Source: Roseibacillus sp.
GTDB taxonomy: Bacteria > Verrucomicrobiota > Verrucomicrobiia > Verrucomicrobiales > Akkermansiaceae
Direction of reading: 5' to 3'
Assembly: GCA_002686085.1 (NCBI GenBank)
Contig: NZAC01000071.1
Coordinates: forward strand, 1-64,000
DNA length: 64,000 bases
Below the pieces are notes generated by a model. The model searched no databases. It was not told the origin of the DNA and saw nothing but the letters and a program-made list of their open reading frames with translations. This document shows positions 58,520 through 64,000 of the stretch, one piece after another; positions within the stretch are counted from its first letter, which is position 1, and the number at the start of each line of letters is the position of its first letter. Both the position numbers and the translations under genes were made by a program.

Positions 58520-61246
58520 TCAGGGGATGATCCGCAGTGTGAAGTAGGCCCGCACCGAGCTTGTCACCGGTGCTGTTCCGAAGACATCCTTGGTATCCGG
58601 CATTTCGATATGATAGAGCCGGTCCACCCACTTCTTATCGCCTGATCCGAAGTCTTTCATCACGACCAGAACACTCTTTCGGTCATCGTCGATGTACACA
58701 CGCTCAATGGTATCATCGCGCTCCTCATGCCTGGGTGACCCATAGCGCCCCGTATTCGTATAAAACCAGGAACGAACCTTGAGCTTGCCTGCCAGCTGCT
58801 CCTCGCTAACCGCTTGCCCCACCGGCTGAGTAAGGCTGAGAAGAAATCCATTCTTGGCAGCTTTCGCGTGATGGATGGCAGCGGCCACAGTCTTCCCATC
58901 ATACACGATTCGCTGCAGGCTTGCCTGCTGCCCTCCCCAGGCACCCCAGCCACGCCCAGTTTGCCCCACCAGAAGGCTGCCATCCGGAAGAAAAACAGGC
59001 CGCATCACCCCGGAGGCGAAGAATCGTCCGAAGGGAATAACACACCCCTGATCAATTCCATTGACTTGCTCTGGAACAACCCGGAACAAATTAGAAAGTG
59101 TCTGATCCCCGAGGAACATCTGCCCTCCGAATGGTCCAAACTTCCCCCCGGTAGTATCCCAAGCTGGATTGCCGGGTGAGTTAGCCACCATCCCATGCGG
59201 AAGCCAAACCGCACCTTTACGAATCTTATCCTTCCACTTGTCGAACTTCAGCTCAGCCGAGTCCGGCTTCATCTTTCCCTCCAGAGTCAATAGTCCTGAA
59301 AGGTGCCCGTAGAACTTTCCCTTCTCAAGGGGAACCACCTTCGAGGATCCCACATACTCTCCCTGGTTTTCGGCATACCAGATACGTCCTTCCGGATCGA
59401 CCCCGATACCTGCTGGACTCCGGAGACCATTGGCGAAAGGCTCAAATTTTCCTTCGGGGGTCACCCGACACGCCCATCCCCGGTAACCACCCATGGAGCC
59501 CATGAACGGTCCGCCCGCACGCCAGGAGGTGCGCTCGTTACCCCCATGGGAAAGGTTCAAGGAGAAATAGTAATTCCCCTCCTTATCCCTCACCGGACCA
59601 TGCGCATATTCATGATAGTTCCCGTGGAACCCGTAATCATCACAGACCGTTTCGAAACTGTCACCACGGCCATCACCATTGCTATCCTTCATCCGGGTCA
59701 GCTCGGGCTTCTGCATGACAACAAACTGGTCTCCCTTGTCATCCTCAATCCAGACTCCGAGGCACTCGTAAGTCCCCTCTGCGAACTTGGTCCATTTATC
59801 ATTCCGAATGCGCCAGATCCCAGCAGTCCTCGTAGCAACCACCACGGTCCCATCCTTGGCTACTGCAATCCCAGTAGGCTCAAAAAGCTGGTCTCTTCCA
59901 TAAATGTCCTTGGGCGCTTCCCAGTTCTCGAAGGAATATCCGGGCGGAAGTTCCATTTCCTTTTTCCCTGCCTTATTCTTGTTGCGCACCACGGGTTGCT
60001 CTCCCCAGTTCTCCTCCTTGGCCACATAAGGACGGCTCATCAATGGCTTCTCCAATTTTGCACTGAACGTGTAAGCCTGAGACGTTCCCGCCTGCAGAGT
60101 CCACTTGCCATCAACTAGCTTCCCGCCTCCGACCTTGATATCGCTCAACCCCTGCTCTGAAACCTCAAACACTTGGCTAGTTTTCAACTCCGCACGCAGG
60201 ACAATTTCAAGCCGCCCTTCCTGAGAGAAACGAACGCCTTTCAGAAACTCATTCTGACCCACACGGAAGCGAAATACTGGATCGCCGGTCGCCGACTCCA
60301 CACTATGTCCATGGTAGTCTGCATCCACCGAGGCCAGAAGCTCGGGGAAATCGCGATCCTCCCAGAGCCACTTTTCAATATTCTTGTGGTCCTTTACATC
60401 AGGTTCCTTGAACTCAAAGTCCACGGCACTCCCCCCGACAACAGGCCGGAGGATACCCGTATTCTCAATATAAGTTTGAGACCCGTCACCACGTCGTGAA
60501 TTTGGTTGTCCACGCCCCCTGCGCTCCTCGTTAAGATTGAGAAAACCACCCCCCCAGATATTCCGAACCGCAAGAGTGCGGGGATCAAAAGTGTAATTCA
60601 TTCCATCGGGCAGACCCACGTGGACGGCCCGGCCACTCGATTTGACGATGGGCGCCCGGAAAATTCTCGTCCGCTCGGCCACAACCACTTCACCTCCGAT
60701 CTTAAGAAGGTCCTTGGAACGGTCCTTCTTCTTTACTTCCTGCCTGGGGACTCCCGGCTCATCCTTACTGGAGACCTGCATCATCCCATTCATCAGGGTG
60801 AAGTGCCCGGGGAATGTGCAGACATAAGGGTAAGCCCCCTCTTCCTTGGGAGCCTTGAACCATATTACTGATTCCTTCTTTGGTTGAACCATCCCGGAGC
60901 TGTGAAGAATGCGAGGATGCCCCTTGGGTTCCCAGTTCATCTCTTCTCCCTTTGCTCCCAGTTCGAGAACCGCCTCTATGAGTTCCCCTCCCTTGTCTTT
61001 CCCTTTGGACTTTCCGGGCGTGCAGATGATGAGGTTATGGGGCAGGTCATCCGGGTTCTTGAAAGTGAGTTTAACTCTACTCTCAGGTTTCACATTGAAA
61101 GCAGGCACGTCGTATTTCATCTGCGTCCGCACAGCCGTGATCACAATCTCCTGATCAACTTTTTCAAAACCCTTTGGAGGGTTCTGGGCGTGCAGGAATG
61201 ACAGGGCGCAGAGGAAGAACGCCAGAGTAAGAATGGTTGGTTTCAT
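58520..61246 (-). CDS. secreted azurin-like copper domain fused to a large propeller dehydrogenase
   Basis: 908 residues. Signal peptide MKPTILTLAFFLCALSFLHA. An azurin/plastocyanin-like domain (about 30-165) with His70 (DLPHNLIICT), Cys143-x4-His148 (YVCTFPGH) and Met152 (TLMNG) is a type-1 copper site. The rest (about 190-908) is an adhesin-like then beta-propeller domain related to PQQ-type glucose/sorbosone dehydrogenases: FEPTGIAVAKDGTVVVATRT, MKDSNGDGRGDSFETVC, FANGLRSPAGIGVDPEGRIW. Oxidation of a sugar with transfer to copper is inferred. Start ATG 61246; an upstream in-frame start at 61276 lacks family character. Confidence 0.87.
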   Translation of the reverse strand: MKPTILTLAFFLCALSFLHAQNPPKGFEKVDQEIVITAVRTQMKYDVPAFNVKPESRVKLTFKNPDDLPHNLIICTPGKSKGKDKGGELIEAVLELGAKGEEMNWEPKGHPRILHSSGMVQPKKESVIWFKAPKEEGAYPYVCTFPGHFTLMNGMMQVSSKDEPGVPRQEVKKKDRSKDLLKIGGEVVVAERTRIFRAPIVKSSGRAVHVGLPDGMNYTFDPRTLAVRNIWGGGFLNLNEERRGRGQPNSRRGDGSQTYIENTGILRPVVGGSAVDFEFKEPDVKDHKNIEKWLWEDRDFPELLASVDADYHGHSVESATGDPVFRFRVGQNEFLKGVRFSQEGRLEIVLRAELKTSQVFEVSEQGLSDIKVGGGKLVDGKWTLQAGTSQAYTFSAKLEKPLMSRPYVAKEENWGEQPVVRNKNKAGKKEMELPPGYSFENWEAPKDIYGRDQLFEPTGIAVAKDGTVVVATRTAGIWRIRNDKWTKFAEGTYECLGVWIEDDKGDQFVVMQKPELTRMKDSNGDGRGDSFETVCDDYGFHGNYHEYAHGPVRDKEGNYYFSLNLSHGGNERTSWRAGGPFMGSMGGYRGWACRVTPEGKFEPFANGLRSPAGIGVDPEGRIWYAENQGEYVGSSKVVPLEKGKFYGHLSGLLTLEGKMKPDSAELKFDKWKDKIRKGAVWLPHGMVANSPGNPAWDTTGGKFGPFGGQMFLGDQTLSNLFRVVPEQVNGIDQGCVIPFGRFFASGVMRPVFLPDGSLLVGQTGRGWGAWGGQQASLQRIVYDGKTVAAAIHHAKAAKNGFLLSLTQPVGQAVSEEQLAGKLKVRSWFYTNTGRYGSPRHEERDDTIERVYIDDDRKSVLVVMKDFGSGDKKWVDRLYHIEMPDTKDVFGTAPVTSSVRAYFTLRIIP

Positions 61247-61590
61247 GATGATGCGTAGTAGGAATAAAAATCCCACAGGACTTGGAAACTAGAATATCGG
61301 TCGCCGGTCAATCGGTTTCTTGGCTCCTGCCTGAACCAGAGATCTACGCGGAACTCAAAGAGCATATCTCAATATCATGAACAGTTGACTAATTCGCTGA
61401 TCGGGGAAGAAAACCACGAAAAAACCGTGGCCTCTGGCTGACCGCGGAATCACCCCAAGAGACTAGGAGGAGGATACTCGCTCATCTACCTTGCCCAGAG
61501 TCCGGGTCTGAGACCGACTTTCCGGACTTGTCAGGCACTCCGCTTGCTCCAAAGTCTCGGTTGACGGGTTTTACTCAGGGTTTTCCGAAC
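61247..61590. other. divergent intergenic region
   Basis: 344 bases between two divergent genes. It holds an AT-rich stretch near the minus start, a small hairpin CCACG/CGTGG (about 61414-61430), and TTGACG at 61561-61566, about 25 bases before the ATG at 61591. I see no gene, repeat or RNA. Confidence 0.5.
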
Positions 61591-61803
61591 ATGACATTCA
61601 CGAATCCTACCGTCGCTGCGTTCCTAGCCTTGAGTGCCGCTCTTCCACTTTACGGGCAGAATACTCCCGGAAACCGAATCCCCGCTTGCCCGCTCCAGGA
61701 CAATAGTTTCCACGGCATCGGCATCCCTGGAGACGCCACGGGGACACTCATAAAAGACCATATCGCAGGGCAGAGACGATATCCAGGCAACCAAGGTAAA
61801 TAA
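61591..61803 (+). CDS. possible small secreted protein of unknown function
   Basis: 70 residues with a clear signal-peptide-like start (MTFTNPTVAAFLALSAALPL, YGQNT), ending soon after, at GNQGK. The mature part (FHGIGIPGDATGTLIKDHIA) matches no family I know. The stop lies four bases before the next ATG, so the two are probably co-translated. It might be a truncated secreted protein or a real small one. The upstream TTGACG fits a -35. Confidence 0.45.
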   Translation: MTFTNPTVAAFLALSAALPLYGQNTPGNRIPACPLQDNSFHGIGIPGDATGTLIKDHIAGQRRYPGNQGK

Positions 61804-61807
61804 CATC

Positions 61808-62536
61808 ATGACCAAGACCCTTCTGATTCTTATATCCTTCATCGGTATCGCCCCCCTGTTCTCCGCGCCAGTATCGGACAAATATGGGCGGTTTTTTGCA
61901 GGCCGCTGGGTCGGCGGCTCACACGGAAATATCGTCTACAAGATCTATGCTCCTGCGGGGGTCTCCCCTTCTGCTTCACTGCCGGTTGTGGTCTATCTCC
62001 ATGGCTCTGCGAAGTGTGGCACCGATAACGAAAAGCAGACAAAGGTTGCAGTGCCGGCCTCATTCGTCGCTAACATTGCCAAACGCCCGTGCATCCTCAT
62101 CGCTCCACAGTGCAATCATGGGCAAGCATGGATGACTCGCTCCGGAGAATCCGTTCTCTCCCTTCTTGACGATTTTCTTGAGACCACCAGAGTTGCTGAT
62201 CCTAAAAGAGTCTACCTCACTGGATTCTCCCTCGGCGGATACGGTGTCTGGCACCTCATCGACAAGCGCCCTGAGCTCTTTGCCGCTGCCGTACCTCTCG
62301 CTGGCGCTGCCAATATCAGTGATGTCTCTCACCTCAAAGACGTCAACATCTGGATTTTCCATGGCCGTCGTGACAAATCTGTAAAGGTGCAGCGAGCTCG
62401 CGATATTTCATTGGCCCTCAAGAAAAAGGGAATCTCTCATAAATACAGCGAGCTACCAGCCGGCCACCTTATCACCAGCAAGGTGTTCAATGAGGACGAG
62501 ATCCACGAATGGATTTTCCGCCAGAAACGAAAATAA
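61808..62536 (+). CDS. secreted esterase (paralogue of the 16634 gene, without SHD1)
   Basis: 242 residues. Signal peptide MTKTLLILISFIGIAPLFSA. Alpha/beta hydrolase: VVYLHGSAKCG, nucleophile Ser141 in TGFSLGGYGVWHL, Asp189 in FHGRRDKSV and His220 in LPAGHLI. The end segment HEWIFRQKR matches HEWIFEQGR of the esterase at 16634, and the motif order is the same; only the SHD1 part is missing. Likely feruloyl/acetyl-esterase type. Convergent with the third sulfatase. Confidence 0.85.
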   Translation: MTKTLLILISFIGIAPLFSAPVSDKYGRFFAGRWVGGSHGNIVYKIYAPAGVSPSASLPVVVYLHGSAKCGTDNEKQTKVAVPASFVANIAKRPCILIAPQCNHGQAWMTRSGESVLSLLDDFLETTRVADPKRVYLTGFSLGGYGVWHLIDKRPELFAAAVPLAGAANISDVSHLKDVNIWIFHGRRDKSVKVQRARDISLALKKKGISHKYSELPAGHLITSKVFNEDEIHEWIFRQKRK

Positions 62537-62586
62537 CTCGTGATTGTACCCAGAAGCATCTCAAAGAAGGCATGTTCCAAGATAGC

Positions 62587-63993
62587 CTACTTTGCTCCAT
62601 AGAGATGCTTTCCTTCCTTCGCGGCCTTATGTGCGCGTTGTGTATCCTGTGGCGCTCCGGGGTCTCCCTGCCTCTTCATCCAGCGATCGAGCTCCATACT
62701 TAATTTTTTCTGTATCTCCGAAAACTCAGGAGTCCCGGCAAGATTACTCATCTCATAGGGATCCTCAGCAGTATGATACAACTGCTCAGCCGGGCGGCGC
62801 ATATAACGGCGGACGACCTTGTAGGTGTGGGGGTTATTCCAGGAATCCCGTACCCAGGTAGCCCAGTAGGGATTATTCAATGCCCCCGTTCCCTTAATCC
62901 CCATGAGATGTTTTTCTATGTAGATTTCTTCAGGCAGAAGATTTCTGATATATCGCCACTCCCCATCTGTCACGGTGCGGATCGGGTAACGAGGGCCCTC
63001 CGGGATGTTGTTGTGCAAGCCATAGGCATATTGCCGATGACTTGTCTCCTCTCCCCGGAGAACTCCGGCAAAGCTCCTGCCATCGTAGGGCTTCTCGTTG
63101 CAGTCACCTCCAGCAAGCGTCAAGAGAGTTGGCAGAATATCCGCATACTGCACCACGGCATCAGTAGTTCTCCCTCCCTCGATTTTCTCCGGCCACCGTG
63201 CAATCAGGCCCGTATGTATCCCTGTGTCCCAATTCGTCCATTTACACCCGGGAAACTGTGAGCCTTGCTCTGAAGTGAACAGAACCAGCGTATCATTCGC
63301 CTTACCACTCTCTTCTAAAACTTTAAGAATCTCTCCTACCTGCCCGTCCATGTAGGTAATCTCTGCAAGATAAGCGGAAAAATCCTGCCGAGTTCGGGGA
63401 GTGTCGGCTAAATTTGGAGGCAGCTTGATTGTGGCTGGAGGGTATTGTGAAGCATCTCCCATCACCCATGGAACGTGAGGTTCAACCAGTGCAACCACCA
63501 AGCAGAAGGGCTTCTGCTGGTCTCTCCCGATAAACTCTGAGATACCCGACAGCTGGTGGGGCCGGGTTGGATTTCGAACACAATTCGAGTCAAACCCGTC
63601 AATTTCCTCAAACGGAAATACCTTCTTAGGTTTCACATGTACCTTCCCAGCCAACCCCACCCGGTAACCCAACGGCCCCAGATGATGGGGCATGCTGGTA
63701 ACCGAATTCCTACTGGCGGAGTGATTCCATGCACAACCGTTCCGGGTAGGATACTGCCCACTGAACAACTCCGCCCGGCATGGTTGGCACATCGCCTCAG
63801 ATAGATAGGCCCGTCTAAACAGGAGTCCCTCTCGAGCAAGCTTGTCGATATGCGGGGTTTTTGCATTCTGCCCCCCATACGCCGGCAAATCGTTGAACGT
63901 ACAATCATCCGCCATGATGACCAGGACGTTGGGAGGGCTCTGGGCCTGCAGCCACCCGACCGAGACCAGGAGGCCAAACAGAAGGAATCTCAT
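62587..63993 (-). CDS. secreted sulfatase with CQPCR motif
   Basis: 468 residues. Signal peptide MRFLLFGLLVSVGWLQAQ. Metal Asp-Asp in IMADDCTFND. The modification motif is CQPCR (Cys69 to Arg73), so position 4 is a second cysteine rather than Ser/Thr. GKVHVKPKK stands in place of the usual GKWH, and the late segment is FTSEQGSQFPGCKW. Resembles heparan-N-sulfatase/sulfamidase-like enzymes. Family membership is clear; activity depends on the maturase. Its start lies eight bases inside the window edge. Confidence 0.9.
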   Translation of the reverse strand: MRFLLFGLLVSVGWLQAQSPPNVLVIMADDCTFNDLPAYGGQNAKTPHIDKLAREGLLFRRAYLSEAMCQPCRAELFSGQYPTRNGCAWNHSASRNSVTSMPHHLGPLGYRVGLAGKVHVKPKKVFPFEEIDGFDSNCVRNPTRPHQLSGISEFIGRDQQKPFCLVVALVEPHVPWVMGDASQYPPATIKLPPNLADTPRTRQDFSAYLAEITYMDGQVGEILKVLEESGKANDTLVLFTSEQGSQFPGCKWTNWDTGIHTGLIARWPEKIEGGRTTDAVVQYADILPTLLTLAGGDCNEKPYDGRSFAGVLRGEETSHRQYAYGLHNNIPEGPRYPIRTVTDGEWRYIRNLLPEEIYIEKHLMGIKGTGALNNPYWATWVRDSWNNPHTYKVVRRYMRRPAEQLYHTAEDPYEMSNLAGTPEFSEIQKKLSMELDRWMKRQGDPGAPQDTQRAHKAAKEGKHLYGAK

Positions 63994-64000
63994 GCCACTG

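Noticed and set aside
59303-60118. 271-codon plus frame opposite the azurin fusion
   Set aside because: Antisense to a gene with clear copper ligands and propeller; no signal or family.

Overview
This window looks like the chromosome of a Gram-negative marine or soil bacterium of the Verrucomicrobia (PVC superphylum). I infer this from gene content: Piru_Ver-type dehydrogenases fused to the PVC heme-binding domain (3012-5963, 33836-37441), a DUF1549/DUF1553 'PSD1' cytochrome paired with a DUF1501 protein (39152-43724), three secreted sulfatases, and secreted proteins carrying GYF-RDD, PQQ-like, LamG or SHD1 modules. Predicted signal peptides are very common. Shine-Dalgarno motifs are often weak, and GTG starts recur. 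I see no rRNA, tRNA, CRISPR array, insertion sequence or phage gene.

Layout. 1-5963 (minus): the N-terminal part of an MFS transporter, ilvC, a cysteine desulfurase and a large secreted heme protein. 6151-8646 (plus): a secreted beta-propeller and a sulfatase. 8757-16558: housekeeping and nucleic-acid genes, namely NYN-LOTUS, YebC, a phospholipase D-like enzyme, OsmC, a SWIM-SNF2 helicase, an SNase-HhH protein and a small lipoprotein. 16634-20334 (minus): SHD1-esterase, PQQ-like propeller and GYF-RDD protein. 20556-26591: S9 peptidase, RNase HI, methyltransferase, nitrilase and HU. A 618-base gene-free stretch follows, holding the probable HU promoter. 27210-33628: DUF481 outer-membrane protein, TPR-redoxin, metallopeptidase, an unknown protein and a TIM-barrel isomerase. 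33836-43724: large heme proteins and PSD1/DUF1501, interrupted by two tandem CPBP proteases. 43762-49514: EngB, MYG1-like, sulfatase and monomeric isocitrate dehydrogenase. 49587-53356: a secreted PEP/pyruvate-binding protein next to a di-heme peroxidase. 53488-58432 (plus): beta-lactamase-NamZ fusion, a probable PhoD remnant, sialate O-acetylesterase and amidohydrolase. 58520-63993: azurin-dehydrogenase fusion, a small secreted ORF, an esterase and a third sulfatase.

How it works together. The dominant theme is breakdown of external glycans and oxidation of the released sugars. Sulfatases, the sialate esterase, esterases, NamZ and peptidases would act outside the cytoplasm. Heme and copper proteins would carry electrons from periplasmic oxidation. 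Housekeeping genes are interspersed, so most of the window reads as ordinary chromosome rather than an island.

I did not find a clear-cut new defence or mobile system. The most unusual items are the secreted PPDK-like protein with its peroxidase neighbour, the PhoD-like gene remnant, a sharp composition shift inside the PSD1 gene, and a recurring CTAG-containing motif just upstream of several starts.
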